A DNA stretch of 64,000 nucleotides, taken from NCBI RefSeq assembly GCF_001984155.1, contig NZ_MTQO01000050.1, positions 62,001 through 126,000 of the forward strand, given 5' to 3'. The stretch is from Actinosynnema sp. ALI-1.44. Its GTDB lineage: Bacteria > Actinomycetota > Actinomycetes > Mycobacteriales > Pseudonocardiaceae. Below, one piece after another: positions 8,347-18,061 of the stretch. The position numbers were made by a program, and so were the translations under genes. The notes beneath the pieces were generated by a model that saw nothing but the letters and a program-made list of their open reading frames with translations, did no database searches and had not been told where the DNA came from. Numbering within the stretch: position 1 is the stretch's first letter; each line of letters opens with the position of its first letter.

Positions 8347-9167
8347 TGTGGATCTCCCGTTGTTTCGTTGGCGGTCGCCGCGTCGATGGCGCCACCGAAG
8401 CGGCGGTCGCGGTTGGCGTACGCCTCGCACGCGCGCCAGAGGTCACGGCGGTCGAAGTCCGGCCACAGGATGTCCATGAACACCATTTCGGCGTACGCGG
8501 ACTGCCACAGCATGAAGTTCGAGGTGCGCTGCTCACCGGACGGCCGGATGAACAGGTCCACGTCCGGCATCTCGGGCTGGTAGAGGTATTTGGCGATGGT
8601 CCGCTCGTCCACCCGGTCGGGGTTGATCTTGCCTGCCGCGACGAGCTTGGCGACCTCCCTGGCGGCGTCGGCGACCTCGGCGCGGCCACCGTAGTTGACG
8701 CACATCGTCAGGTTGAGCACATCGTTGTCCTTGGTGCGCTCGTCGGCGATCTTGAGCTCGTTGACCACGCTGCGCCACAGCTTGGGCAGCCGGCCCGCCC
8801 ACCGCACGTGCACGCCGAGCGCGTCGAGTTCGTCGACGCGGCGGTGGATGACGTCGCGGTTGAAGTTCATCAGGAACCGGACCTCGTCCGGGCTGCGCTT
8901 CCAGTTCTCGGTGGAGAAGGCGTAGACCGACAGCCACTTCACCCCGACCTCGATACAGCCCTTCACGACGTCGAGCACGACTTCCTCGCCGCGCTTGTGG
9001 CCCTCGGTGCGGGGCAGGCCGCGCTGGTTGGCCCAGCGACCGTTGCCGTCCATGACGATGGCGACGTGCGCGGGCACCTGGTCGAGCACAGGCGGTTTCG
9101 CACCGGACGGATGCGGGTCCGGCGGACGGAACTCGGGCCGCTCGCGGTCACGGCGTCGGCGAAGCAA
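8343..9167 (-). CDS. uppS: Cis-prenyltransferase (polyprenyl diphosphate synthase, decaprenyl type)
   Basis: The product is 274 residues. It has the complete signature of Z-prenyltransferases: [11 protein letters not shown] with the catalytic Asp near residue 40, [26 protein letters not shown], and the C-terminal block [20 protein letters not shown] ... [12 protein letters not shown]. It extends a short allylic diphosphate with isopentenyl diphosphate to make the lipid carrier for peptidoglycan and arabinogalactan synthesis. The start is an uncommon TTG, supported by GAAGGAG 8 bases upstream. It is the first gene of the uppS - ybjN-like - permease - TIGR03943 unit. Confidence 0.93.
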   Translation of the reverse strand: MLRRRRDRERPEFRPPDPHPSGAKPPVLDQVPAHVAIVMDGNGRWANQRGLPRTEGHKRGEEVVLDVVKGCIEVGVKWLSVYAFSTENWKRSPDEVRFLMNFNRDVIHRRVDELDALGVHVRWAGRLPKLWRSVVNELKIADERTKDNDVLNLTMCVNYGGRAEVADAAREVAKLVAAGKINPDRVDERTIAKYLYQPEMPDVDLFIRPSGEQRTSNFMLWQSAYAEMVFMDILWPDFDRRDLWRACEAYANRDRRFGGAIDAATANETTGDPQ

Positions 9168-9231
9168 CGAACTGCTCCTTCGGGGCTGGGAACAGGGGCA
9201 CTGACAAGGTACTCACCCCGCGGGTGCGCCC

Positions 9232-9264
9232 CTGTGGCCACCGCCGTGCGGGCGGTGGCCACAG
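9232..9264 (-). terminator. Terminator-like hairpin downstream of the Pls-type synthetase
   Basis: A perfect 14-bp stem is formed by CTGTGGCCACCGCC at 9232-9245 pairing with 9251-9264, with a 5-base loop. It lies 16 bases past the stop of the 1280-residue synthetase gene and before the uppS start, separating the two transcription units. No T-run is evident, as is usual in actinobacteria. Confidence 0.75.
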
Positions 9265-9279
9265 CCACAGCCACCGGGC

Positions 9280-12200
9280 CTACTCCCAGGCGCGGACCGG
9301 GTTGCCGAGCCAGCGGCTGCGACCCGGCAGGTCCTCGCCACGCATCACCAGCGACACCGGGCCGACCGTGGTCGCGGTGCCGACCGTGGAGCCCGGCAGC
9401 GCGATGCTGTTCGGGCCGAGGGTCGCGCCGCCTTCGACCCGGACGGTGTCCAGGCGCATCAGGCGGTCGTGGAACAGGTGTGTCTGCAACACGACACCCC
9501 GGTTCACCGAAGCACCCGCGTCGAGGTGCACGAGGTCGCTCTCGGGCAGCCAGTGCGTCTCGATCCACACGCCACGGCCGATCCGGGCGCCGAGGCTGCG
9601 CAGCCAGGTGTTCAGCCACGGCGTGCCCGGCGAGCTGCGCACGAGCCACGGCACGGCCAGCAGTTCCACGAAGCAGTCGAACAGCTCGTTGCGCCACACG
9701 AACGAGCTCCACAGCGGGTGCTGCCCTGGCCGGAACCGGCCGACGAGCAGCCACTTCGCCGTGGTGGTGAGCGCACACGCGAGCACACCGACAACTCCGA
9801 GCAGCACACCGCTGATGGCCAGCGCCATGCCGAGGCCGAAGTTGGTGACGACCTCGTCGAGCACGGCCAGTGCCATCACGCCCAGCAGCGCGCTGAGCAC
9901 GATCGGCACCACACGGCACGCCTCGATCGCGGCTCGCGCGAGGACAAGCCGCCGCGGTGGTTCGAACGTGCGGGTGGCGTCCACTGTCTCCGCGACGCGC
10001 GGCAGTTCGATGGCGGGCCGTCCCAGCCACGACGACCCCGGCGCGGACACTGCGGGGGCAGAGGACAGCACCCCGACCAACGCGCGGTCCGGGACTGCTC
10101 GGCCCGGCCCGAGGATGCCGGAATTGCCGAGGAAGGCGCGTTCACCGACCTGCACGTGCCCCAGCCGCATCCAACCGCCGCGCGACTCGAACGGCGCGAG
10201 CAAACCGTCGTCGGCGAGGAAACTGCCGTCGCTGACCCGAGTCAACCGTGGCAACGTGACGACTGTGGAAGCCTCGACGTTACGGCCGACACGGGCACCC
10301 AACGCACGCAACCAGGTTGGGGTGGCAAGGCTGGCGTACAAGGGAAAGAGATTCACCCGGGAACTACGCATGAGCCGGTCGGTGAGCCACACGCACCAGG
10401 CCGCTCGACCCAGCGCCGGATGCGTGCCGTCGGCTATGCCCATCCCGGCCAGACGCACCAGTGAGACGACAACCCCGGCGTACACGACCACCGCACCCAC
10501 TGTCGCGAACGGAACGATGAGGACCATGTGCCACATGAAGGCACTCAGGGTTTCGTCGTTGCGGACCAACGAGTACCCGAGCAGCACCCACGGGATCGTC
10601 AGCAGCACAGGCAGTGCGGCCAGGCCGATGAGCGACGCCGTGTACACGGCGTTCCAGCCACGAGCGCGGGTTGTGCCGCGGGGCTCAGGCCAGTCCTCGC
10701 CCGCCGCACCGACGTCATGCAGGGGCGTGCCCGCGTAGCGACGACCGGCCGGAACCGTTGCGGTGACGCAGGAACCCGGCAGGATTTCGGCACCGTCGCC
10801 GATACGCGCGCCCGGCAGCACGGTGCTACGCGTGCCGACACGGGTGTCGGCGCCGATGTTGATCGTGCCGACGCGCAGCACGTCACCGTCGAGCCACCAG
10901 CCCGCGAGGTCGACTTCGGGTTCGATCGTGCACCGGTCGCCGAAGACCGCGAGGCCGGTCACCGGGGGCATCGAGTGCAGCATGACGTCCGCGCCGACGG
11001 CGCAACCGAGGACGCGGGCGTACCGGGAAGCCCAGTGCGTACCGGTGAACCCGGACATGCCGAACGTGGCCGCGATGCGTTCCAGCGTCCACAACCTCAG
11101 GTGGACGCGCCCGCCGCGGGGATGTTCACCGGGGGTGATCCCCCGCCGCAGCAGGCGGGTACTCGCGTACACGATGCCCAGCCTGCCGATCGGGCTGACC
11201 AGGGCGAGCCAGATGCCCAGCGCGATCCACCACGACGTCCGGGGCGCCCACGGGTCCGGGTCGATCAGGTCGACCAGGTCGTTCAGGATGATCAGGGCGA
11301 GCACCCATTTCGCGCCGGTCAGGGTGAACAGCACGAACTGCACGGCCGCCTGCACCAGCCCGGCACGCCGGGGCGTCGGCAGGACTGTGCGGGTCCCGGG
11401 TTCGTCCACGTGCAGGGTGTCCAGCCAGCCGGCCTGGTCGGAGAGACTGGGCCGCTGGTAGACATCCGGTACCGAGACCGCCGGGAAACGCTTGCGCACC
11501 AAGGAGACCAGTCGCGCGGCGGCCAGGCTGCCGCCGCCGAGGCCGAAGAAGTCGTCGCCGCGGCCGGCCTGCACACCCAGCACTTCGGTCCACTGGTCGC
11601 CCAGCCACTGCTCGGTTTCGGTCCGGAACGGCTCGGCGTCGGCGGTGGTCGTGGTCAGCGGCCACGGCAACGCGGCCCGGTCGACCTTCCCGGAGGTCTT
11701 CATCGGCAACGCGGGCAGTTCGACCAGACGCGGAACCAGGCCCGCGGGCAGACGGCCGGTCAGGATCTCCCGGGCATACGTCTCGTCGAACGTCTCGCCT
11801 GGCACGACATAGCCAACAAGCACAGGCGCACCGGTCGCGGCCTGGTGCACCGCGCACGCGGCGGCCGTGACACCGGGCAACGCGGACAACGCCGCGTCGA
11901 TCTCGCCGAGTTCCACTCGCCGTCCGGAGATCTTCACCTGGTCGTCCACACGGCCGACGAACAGCAACCCGGCGGCCTCGGCGCGGACGAGATCGCCTGT
12001 CCGGTACGCGCGTTCCCAGCCAAGGGCCGCCAGCGGCGCGTACCGCTGGGTGTCACGGACCGGGTCGAGGTAGCGGCCGAGACCGACACCGCCGATCACG
12101 AGCTCGCCCACTTCGCCATGCTGGACGAGGTTGCCCGCGGTGTCGACGACCGCGAGTTGCCAGCCGTCCAGGGGCAACCCGATCCGGACGGCTTCGTTGT

Positions 12201-13122
12201 CGTGCAACCGTGACGCGCACGCCACCACGGTCGCCTCGGTCGGGCCGTAGGTGTTCCATACCTCTCGTCCGTCGGCGGCAAGTCGTGTCACCAACTCGGG
12301 TGGACACGCTTCGCCACCGAGGATCAACAACCGCACACCGTCCAACGACTCACGCGGCCACAGCGCGGCGAGCGTCGGCACGGTCGACACGACGGTGACC
12401 TTGTGGTCGGCGAGCCAGGTCCCGAAGTCCACACCGGACCGCACCTGGTCACGAGGCGCCGCGACGAGGCACGCGCCGTGCCGCCACGCGAGCCACATCT
12501 CCTCGCACGAGGCGTCGAACGCGACCGACAACGCGGCCAGCACACGGTCACCCGGCCCGATGGGGTCGTCCTGGCAGAACAGCCGCGCCTCGGCGTCGAC
12601 GAACGCGGCCGCCGCGCGGTGGGTGACCGCGACACCCTTGGGCGTGCCGGTCGATCCGGACGTGAAAATCACCCAGGCGTCGTCCGAGTTGTTCGGAGCT
12701 TTTCGCACGGCGGCCGCACCGCGACCTGAATTGTGCGAAATTATTTCGAGGTTCGCACCGAGGACGGCACACACCCCGGCCTGTACCCAGACGACGTCGG
12801 CCCGGTCGGGTGGATCGTCGAAATCCACAGGCACATAGGCGGCGCCAACGGACAATACCGCCAGTATGCCGACGTAAAGGTCCGATGTGCCGGACGGAAT
12901 ACGCACTCCGACGCGGTCCCCCGCGCCGACGCCTGCGGCAACCAGCCGCTCAGCAACGGCGTTCACCTGCGAAGACAGTTCGGTGTACGTCAGGCAAACG
13001 TTCTCGTCCGCCAAGGCGGGCGCATCAGGGAAAGTTCCCGTGGTCACCGCCAGAATGTCGACAAGCGTGCGCGGCGACGGACTCGAATCGGACGTGAAAA
13101 CAGCAAAACCAGACCCGCTCAT
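9280..13122 (-). CDS. Pls-type NRPS-like enzyme: adenylation domain, carrier protein, membrane/left-handed-helix C-terminal domain
   Basis: The product is 1280 residues. An adenylation domain spans about 20-490, with core motifs VIFTSGSTGTPKGVAVTH, FDASCEEMW, NTYGPTE, YRTGDL and the A10 motif KTSGKVDR (Lys479). A carrier domain follows with GLGGGS, phosphopantetheine on Ser532. The remaining roughly 700 residues alternate membrane helices with three hexapeptide-repeat modules. This is the architecture of the Pls/PosA terminal domain, as in epsilon-polylysine synthetase, which makes homopolymers or amide-linked oligomers without a condensation domain of normal type. By eye the ten specificity residues read D203 A204 E207 S246 I267 G269 T291 V299 V300 K479, close to known lysine-activating codes. 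There is no TE domain and no tailoring gene nearby. AAAGGGG precedes the ATG. Confidence 0.85.
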   Translation of the reverse strand: MSGSGFAVFTSDSSPSPRTLVDILAVTTGTFPDAPALADENVCLTYTELSSQVNAVAERLVAAGVGAGDRVGVRIPSGTSDLYVGILAVLSVGAAYVPVDFDDPPDRADVVWVQAGVCAVLGANLEIISHNSGRGAAAVRKAPNNSDDAWVIFTSGSTGTPKGVAVTHRAAAAFVDAEARLFCQDDPIGPGDRVLAALSVAFDASCEEMWLAWRHGACLVAAPRDQVRSGVDFGTWLADHKVTVVSTVPTLAALWPRESLDGVRLLILGGEACPPELVTRLAADGREVWNTYGPTEATVVACASRLHDNEAVRIGLPLDGWQLAVVDTAGNLVQHGEVGELVIGGVGLGRYLDPVRDTQRYAPLAALGWERAYRTGDLVRAEAAGLLFVGRVDDQVKISGRRVELGEIDAALSALPGVTAAACAVHQAATGAPVLVGYVVPGETFDETYAREILTGRLPAGLVPRLVELPALPMKTSGKVDRAALPWPLTTTTADAEPFRTETEQWLGDQWTEVLGVQAGRGDDFFGLGGGSLAAARLVSLVRKRFPAVSVPDVYQRPSLSDQAGWLDTLHVDEPGTRTVLPTPRRAGLVQAAVQFVLFTLTGAKWVLALIILNDLVDLIDPDPWAPRTSWWIALGIWLALVSPIGRLGIVYASTRLLRRGITPGEHPRGGRVHLRLWTLERIAATFGMSGFTGTHWASRYARVLGCAVGADVMLHSMPPVTGLAVFGDRCTIEPEVDLAGWWLDGDVLRVGTINIGADTRVGTRSTVLPGARIGDGAEILPGSCVTATVPAGRRYAGTPLHDVGAAGEDWPEPRGTTRARGWNAVYTASLIGLAALPVLLTIPWVLLGYSLVRNDETLSAFMWHMVLIVPFATVGAVVVYAGVVVSLVRLAGMGIADGTHPALGRAAWCVWLTDRLMRSSRVNLFPLYASLATPTWLRALGARVGRNVEASTVVTLPRLTRVSDGSFLADDGLLAPFESRGGWMRLGHVQVGERAFLGNSGILGPGRAVPDRALVGVLSSAPAVSAPGSSWLGRPAIELPRVAETVDATRTFEPPRRLVLARAAIEACRVVPIVLSALLGVMALAVLDEVVTNFGLGMALAISGVLLGVVGVLACALTTTAKWLLVGRFRPGQHPLWSSFVWRNELFDCFVELLAVPWLVRSSPGTPWLNTWLRSLGARIGRGVWIETHWLPESDLVHLDAGASVNRGVVLQTHLFHDRLMRLDTVRVEGGATLGPNSIALPGSTVGTATTVGPVSLVMRGEDLPGRSRWLGNPVRAWE

Positions 13123-13232
13123 TACTACCCCTTTAAGTTCCCCTGCCCTGATTCATGCACCCATCGATAAGGACGATCGAGAGCGCACGAAGTTGTGCGT
13201 GACAAGGGCAACACCCAGAGCCGCCGGCGAAG

Positions 13233-13970
13233 TCAGTATGATTTGCGCTCAACAAGCGGCAGAGACCGCAGTTGACGCTCCAGGTGCCATTGCAGGTGGG
13301 CGGCCACGAGACCGCTGACTTCGCGGCGGGCGGAGGAGTTGGACAGGTCCGCCGTGTCCCAGACGCCATGCATGAGCGCGTCCATCAGCACGAACGAGTC
13401 CTGCGCCGGGCTGGCTGAGCCAGGCGGACGGCACACGGGACACACCGCGCCCCCCGCGGGCACGCTGAAGGACTGGTGCGGGCCCGGGGTACCGCACTTG
13501 GCGCACTCGAACACCGCAGGCGCCCACCCCGCGAAGGCCATGGCCCGCATCAGGAAGGCGTCCAGCAGCAGCGACGGATCGCGCTCGCCCGCCGACAACG
13601 CCCGTAAGCAGCCGGCCACCAGCATGTACAGGCGCAGCACGGGCTCGCCCTCTTCGGCCGAGAGGCGCTCGGCCGTCTCCAGCACCGCGCAGGCCGCCGT
13701 GTAGCGCTGGTAGTCGTCGACGAGTTTGGGCGCGAAGGCGTCGACCGTCTCGACCTGGGTGATCACGTCGAGCGTCCGGCCGGTGTAGCACTGCACGTCG
13801 ACGTGGCAGAACGGTTCGAGCCGGGCGCCGAACCGGGATGTCGTGCGCCGCACGCCTTTGGCCACCGCGCGGAGCTTGCCGTGGCGGCGGGTGATCAGGG
13901 TGATGATCCGGTCGGCTTCGCCGAGTTTCTGCACGCGCAGCACTACGCCTGTGTCGCGGTACAGAGTCAC
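13233..13970 (-). CDS. recO: DNA repair protein RecO
   Basis: The product is 245 residues. It has the N-terminal OB fold (LYRDTGVVLRVQKLGEADRI, VAKGVRRTTSRFGARLEPF), a helical middle and a C-terminal zinc motif CAKCGTPGP ... CPVCRPP. RecO loads RecA onto SSB-coated DNA in the RecFOR pathway and anneals strands. The stop lies 110 bases from the start of the synthetase gene. It follows the CD225-like gene by 12 bases in the era-recO strand of housekeeping genes. Confidence 0.93.
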   Translation of the reverse strand: MTLYRDTGVVLRVQKLGEADRIITLITRRHGKLRAVAKGVRRTTSRFGARLEPFCHVDVQCYTGRTLDVITQVETVDAFAPKLVDDYQRYTAACAVLETAERLSAEEGEPVLRLYMLVAGCLRALSAGERDPSLLLDAFLMRAMAFAGWAPAVFECAKCGTPGPHQSFSVPAGGAVCPVCRPPGSASPAQDSFVLMDALMHGVWDTADLSNSSARREVSGLVAAHLQWHLERQLRSLPLVERKSY

Positions 13971-13982
13971 CTGGTCATTGTC

Positions 13983-14429
13983 TCAGATCGGCCCGTACCG
14001 CGAGAACGCGTTCAGCATGAAGAAGAACATCAGGAATCCGAACACCAGCATGACCCCGCCGATCACGGTGGCGACCACGCACAGCGTCTTGGTGGAGTCC
14101 GACGCCTGCCTGGCCAGATCCGGCTGGCCCATCGCCCAGTACCGCTCCACCTGGCCGGACTTGATCAGCGCCGCGATCGCGACCGGCCAGAACAGGAAGA
14201 TCGCGCCGATCGCCCAGCCGAGGTAGTTCGGTGGCGGCGGCTGTTGTGGGAGGTACGCCGGGTAGCCGTACGGCGGCGGGTATCCCGGCTGCGGGTAGCC
14301 CATCGGCTGGTAGCCGGGCGGCGGCGGATAACCCGGCTGTTGCGGATAGGGCGCGAACGGCTGCTGGTAGGTCTGCTGCTGGGCGTCGAGGTACTCGGAC
14401 GGAACCGGATCCTGCGGCCGTTCAGCCAT
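13983..14429 (-). CDS. CD225/dispanin-like membrane protein with proline-rich N-terminus
   Basis: The product is 148 residues. The first 75 are a low-complexity Pro/Tyr/Gln tail with repeated PGYPPP-type units. Two membrane helices follow (YLGWAIGAIFLFWPVAIAAL and VATVIGGVMLVFGFLMFFF) with the CD225 hallmark between them, a basic segment followed by LARQASDSTKTL. Such actinobacterial proteins are predicted to sit in the membrane with a cytoplasmic Pro-rich domain. No function is established. It lies between recO and the RDD gene on the same strand. Confidence 0.7.
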   Translation of the reverse strand: MAERPQDPVPSEYLDAQQQTYQQPFAPYPQQPGYPPPPGYQPMGYPQPGYPPPYGYPAYLPQQPPPPNYLGWAIGAIFLFWPVAIAALIKSGQVERYWAMGQPDLARQASDSTKTLCVVATVIGGVMLVFGFLMFFFMLNAFSRYGPI

Positions 14430-14499
14430 CGCTCACTCCCCTGCCCTGTACGAGCCAGGATTCCAGAAAACGACACAGAGCGGGTGTCAATGGCGCAAC

Positions 14500-14934
14500 T
14501 CAGGCGGCGATGACGACTGTTCCGGCCAGCCGGTCGTGCCCGCCGCGGTAGGTGCTTTCGTCGAACAGCGCGGACACGGCGGGCACAAGGTTCGCGGGAA
14601 CGCTGGAGATCGCGCGGATGAAGGCGTGAGTGAAACCGGGCGGGCGCCCGGTGGCCACCCGCACGACCTTCACGCGCGCCAGCCGCTTGCCCGGTGTGGC
14701 ACCGGTCTTCGCGACCAGCACGGTCTCGTACACCACCAGCACGACCTGTGTGGCGAGAAGCACAGTCAGGAAACTGTCCGGGACCGCGACGGCGACGACG
14801 ATGTACACCGGCAGGAACACGATCACGATGTCGGCCAGCTTGGCCACGATCCGGCCGCCGAGCGGGGCCAGCAACACCTCTCGGAGCTCGCCGACCACCG
14901 CGGTCGCCACGTCGGCCCGGTGCGCACCGAGCAT
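14500..14934 (-). CDS. RDD-family membrane protein
   Basis: The product is 144 residues with three hydrophobic segments. It carries RDD hallmarks: an Arg and Asp in the first helix region (GGRIVAKLADIVIVFLPVYIVV), a second helix (VLLATQVVLVVYETVLVAKTGATPGKRLARVKVV) containing the GATPGKR motif, and a C-terminal FIRAISSVPANLVPAV segment. RDD proteins are of uncertain function, and some affect ion exchange. Its first base is shared with the end of era (14934), so it is cotranslated with era. Confidence 0.8.
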   Translation of the reverse strand: MLGAHRADVATAVVGELREVLLAPLGGRIVAKLADIVIVFLPVYIVVAVAVPDSFLTVLLATQVVLVVYETVLVAKTGATPGKRLARVKVVRVATGRPPGFTHAFIRAISSVPANLVPAVSALFDESTYRGGHDRLAGTVVIAA

Positions 14935-15839
14935 CAGAAACCCAGCCTGCGCAACTGCTTCGGGTCCCGCTGCCAGTCCTTGGCGACTTTCACGTGCAGG
15001 TCGAGGTAGACCTTCGCGCCCAGCAGCGCCTCGATCTGGGTACGCGCCGCGGTGCCGACCTTCTTGAGCCGCTCACCCTTGTGGCCGAGGATGATGCCCT
15101 TCTGGCTCGGCCGCTCCACGTACAGCTCGGCGTGCACGTCGATCAGGTCGTCGCGGCCTTCCCGGAACGCCATCTCCTCGACCACCACCGCGATCGAGTG
15201 CGGCAGCTCGTCCCGCACACCTTCCAGCGCGGCCTCCCGCACGAGCTCGGCGACCAGCGTCACCTCGGGCTCGTCGGTCAGCTCACCCTCCGGGTACAGC
15301 GGCGGCCCCTCCGGCAGCTGCGTGACCAGCAAGTCCGACAGCTGCCCGACCTGGTAGCCGTTCACCGCGGACACCGGGATGAACTCGGCGAAGTCCATCA
15401 GCTCCTGCGCGGCCACCAGCTGCTCGGCGACCTGCGCGGGACCGACGAGGTCGGTCTTGGTCACCACGCCGATCACCGGCGTGCGCTTGGACACCTTCGA
15501 CAGCTGCTGGGCGATGAACCGGTCACCCGGCCCGATCTTCTGGTCGGCGGGCAGGCAGAAGCCGATGACGTCCACTTCGGACCACGTCGACATGACCACG
15601 TCGTTGAGCCGCTGGCCGAGCAGGGTGCGCGGCCGGTGCAGACCCGGTGTGTCCACAATGATCAGCTGGGCGTCCGGCCGGTGCACGATGCCGCGGATGG
15701 CGTGTCTGGTGGTCTGCGGCTTGCTGGAGGTGATCGCCACCTTGGTGCCGACCAGCGCGTTGGTCAGGGTGGACTTGCCCGCGTTCGGGCGACCCACGAA
15801 ACAAGCGAAACCTGACCTGTGGCCGTCGGGAATGTTCAC
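14934..15839 (-). CDS. era: GTPase Era
   Basis: The product is 301 residues. It has G1 (GRPNAGKST), G2 (TTRHAIRG), G3 (DTPG), G4 (TKTD) and G5 (SAVNG), then a C-terminal KH domain around HAELYVERPSQKGIILGHKGERLKKVG. Era binds the 3' end of 16S rRNA and assists assembly of the 30S subunit. It starts with GTG and is followed directly by the RDD gene. Upstream it is preceded by the cytidine-deaminase-like gene. Confidence 0.95.
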   Translation of the reverse strand: MNIPDGHRSGFACFVGRPNAGKSTLTNALVGTKVAITSSKPQTTRHAIRGIVHRPDAQLIIVDTPGLHRPRTLLGQRLNDVVMSTWSEVDVIGFCLPADQKIGPGDRFIAQQLSKVSKRTPVIGVVTKTDLVGPAQVAEQLVAAQELMDFAEFIPVSAVNGYQVGQLSDLLVTQLPEGPPLYPEGELTDEPEVTLVAELVREAALEGVRDELPHSIAVVVEEMAFREGRDDLIDVHAELYVERPSQKGIILGHKGERLKKVGTAARTQIEALLGAKVYLDLHVKVAKDWQRDPKQLRRLGF

Positions 15840-15853
15840 CCGACCATTGTCGC

Positions 15854-16177
15854 CTACGCCAGCTCCCCTCGGGCATTGGCACGGAGCACGGGCGCAGTCG
15901 GCGACAGGTCGTGCACGGCGGCGAGCGATTCGGCGTCCACCGAGTCCGCGTCGGTGACCACGGCAGCGGCTTCGAGGCCGTCGGCTCCGCTGGCCACGGC
16001 CGCGGCGACGGCGGCCTGGAGCGCGGTCAACCTCAACGACGGCAACGCGACCGTGCAGGCGGAGTACGTCCGGCCCATCGTGTCGCGGACCGCCGCGCCC
16101 TCCGCGGCACCTGTCCGGGCCCTGGCCGACCGCGCCAGCGTGATGATCTTGCTGTCCTCCGGGTCGAGCTCAGCCAC
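15854..16177 (-). CDS. Cytidine deaminase-like protein lacking zinc ligands
   Basis: The product is 107 residues. The pattern [43 protein letters not shown] matches the cytidine deaminase fold, in which the second part normally contains His/Cys-Ala-Glu. Here the equivalent reads TALQAAV, without Glu or Cys. The second Pro-Cys-x2-Cys element is also absent. It is therefore probably catalytically inactive. Homologues sit next to era in other actinobacteria, including mycobacteria. The first codons overlap the last bases of the CorC-like gene (16170). Confidence 0.7.
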   Translation of the reverse strand: MAELDPEDSKIITLARSARARTGAAEGAAVRDTMGRTYSACTVALPSLRLTALQAAVAAAVASGADGLEAAAVVTDADSVDAESLAAVHDLSPTAPVLRANARGELA

Positions 16178-17486
16178 GCTCGCCGCTCCTTTCCTTCACC
16201 GGTACATCGTCAAGCGTCTTAGCCGAACGGCACACCACCACGGTGGTGATCCGCATCCGGCCGCGGTTGTCCTTGCCGCCTTCAGCGCGCATCCGCAGCC
16301 CCGCGACCTCGGCCTCCGCGCCGGGCAGCGGCACCCGGCCGAGGCTCTGGGCCAGCAGGCCGCCGACGGTCTCCACGTCCAGGTCGTCGAACTCGGCACC
16401 GAACAGCTCACCCAGGTCCTCGACCGGCAGGCGGGAGCTGACGCGGACCGCGCCGTCCTCGAGGTGCTCGATCGGCGGCCGGTCGTCGGTGTCGGACTCG
16501 TCGGTGATCTCGCCGACGATCTCCTCGATGATGTCCTCGATCGTCAGCAGGCCCGCGGTGCCGCCGTACTCGTCGACCGCGATCGCCATGTGGTTGCGCG
16601 ACAGCTGCATCTCCTTGAGCAGGTCGTCCAGCCGCTTGGTGTCCGGGACGAACTCGGCAGGCCGCATCAGCTCGTGCACCTGGCGCGCCGTGTCGCCGCT
16701 GTCGACGACCTGCTTGACCAGGTCCTTGAGGTTCACCACGCCGACGATGTCGTCCACGCTCTCGCCGATCACCGGCAGCCTGGTGAACCCGGTGCGCATC
16801 GACAGCGCAAGCGCTTGCCTGACGGACTTCGCCTGCTCGATCCAGATGATCTCGGTGCGCGGCACCATCACCTCGCGTGCGATGGTCGCCCGCAGCTCGA
16901 AGACAGAGTGGATCATCTCCCGCTCGTCCTCGTCGACCACGCCGCGTTCACCGGCGAGATCGACGAGCTCCCGCAGCTCCACTTCGGACGAGAACGGGCC
17001 TTCCCTGAACCCCTTGCCCGGCGTGATCGCGTTACCGATCACGATGAGCAGGCGGCTCAACGGCCCGAGCACCAGCCCGAGCGCACGCACGGGCGCGGCG
17101 GCGACCAGGCCGACCGCGTACGGGTGCTGACGACCGAGCGTCCTGGGACCAACACCGACCAGCACGTACGACACGACGACCATGCCGACGCCCGCGATCA
17201 GCACCGCGAGGCCGTCCGGCTGGATCAGGTTGAGACAGGCGACGGTGAACAGCACCGTCGCCACGAGCTCACAGGCCAGCCGCAGCAGCAACAACAGGTT
17301 CACGTGCCGCGGCCGGTCGCTGACCACGTACAGCAGCTGACGCGCCCCGGCGCGGCCCGCGCGGAGCAGGCCCTCGACGCGCGCCCTGGAGACCGCGCTC
17401 AGCGCCGCGTCGGCCGCGGCGAACAGTCCCGCGAACAGCACCAGCAACACCGCGACTACGAGCAGCGTGGCGGAGTTCGACGTCAC
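16170..17486 (-). CDS. CNNM/CorC (hemolysin)-family transporter-associated protein
   Basis: The product is 438 residues. An N-terminal DUF21 membrane domain with four hydrophobic helices (residues 1-150) is followed by a CBS pair ([12 protein letters not shown] ... [22 protein letters not shown], and [16 protein letters not shown] ... [26 protein letters not shown]) and a C-terminal transporter-associated CorC_HlyC domain. Relatives are involved in Mg2+/Co2+ handling. The old label hemolysin is misleading. It lies 14 bases downstream of ybeY, in the same order as in mycobacteria. Confidence 0.88.
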   Translation of the reverse strand: MTSNSATLLVVAVLLVLFAGLFAAADAALSAVSRARVEGLLRAGRAGARQLLYVVSDRPRHVNLLLLLRLACELVATVLFTVACLNLIQPDGLAVLIAGVGMVVVSYVLVGVGPRTLGRQHPYAVGLVAAAPVRALGLVLGPLSRLLIVIGNAITPGKGFREGPFSSEVELRELVDLAGERGVVDEDEREMIHSVFELRATIAREVMVPRTEIIWIEQAKSVRQALALSMRTGFTRLPVIGESVDDIVGVVNLKDLVKQVVDSGDTARQVHELMRPAEFVPDTKRLDDLLKEMQLSRNHMAIAVDEYGGTAGLLTIEDIIEEIVGEITDESDTDDRPPIEHLEDGAVRVSSRLPVEDLGELFGAEFDDLDVETVGGLLAQSLGRVPLPGAEAEVAGLRMRAEGGKDNRGRMRITTVVVCRSAKTLDDVPVKERSGERG

Positions 17487-17500
17487 CGCGGGGCCTCGCT

Positions 17501-18049
17501 TCAGTTATGGGGGCGTTTCGGCTCGTCCAGCCCGACCGCACCGAGCACCTTGTCGTCGGCGGTTCGCTGGACGGCCAGCCGTCTCGCTTCGGCCCTGGCC
17601 ACCCGGAAGTCCGCCAGGATCCTGTTCTGCAGGGAGAACATCTCGCGTTCCTCAGCGGGTTCCGCGTGGTCGTAGCCGAGCAGGTGCAGGCAGCCGTGCA
17701 CGGTCAGCAGGTGCAACTCGTCCAGCAGGCTGTGGCCCGCCTTGCGCGCCTGGTCCTTGGCGAACGCCGGGCACAGCACGATGTCGCCCAGCAACGCCGG
17801 ACCCGCCTCCGAGGCGTCCGGGCGGCGCACGGAGTCCAGTTCGTCCTGCGGGAACGCCATCACGTCCGTCGGACCGGGCAGGTCCATCCAGCGCTCGTGC
17901 AGGTCGGCCATCACGTCGAGGTCGACGAGCATGATCGACAGTTCGGCGAGCCTGCTGACGCCCATCCGGTCGAGCGCGAACCGGGCGGCGGCGACGATCG
18001 AGGCGTCGTCGACCGCCACGCCGGATTCGTTGGCTATCTCGATGCTCAC
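17501..18049 (-). CDS. ybeY: Endoribonuclease YbeY (rRNA maturation factor)
   Basis: The product is 182 residues. The diagnostic zinc-binding motif is [20 protein letters not shown] near the C-terminus, with three metal His residues. The conserved upstream block [13 protein letters not shown] is also present. The enzyme is a metal-dependent single-strand RNase needed for 16S rRNA 3' processing and ribosome quality control. The phoH stop is 12 bases upstream, so the two are likely cotranscribed, as in most bacteria. Confidence 0.93.
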   Translation of the reverse strand: MSIEIANESGVAVDDASIVAAARFALDRMGVSRLAELSIMLVDLDVMADLHERWMDLPGPTDVMAFPQDELDSVRRPDASEAGPALLGDIVLCPAFAKDQARKAGHSLLDELHLLTVHGCLHLLGYDHAEPAEEREMFSLQNRILADFRVARAEARRLAVQRTADDKVLGAVGLDEPKRPHN

Positions 18050-18061
18050 TTGCTCAGAACC

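Noticed and set aside
15819-17675. A 618-codon plus-strand frame
   Set aside because: It is a shadow of the cytidine-deaminase-like and CNNM/CorC-like genes on the minus strand.
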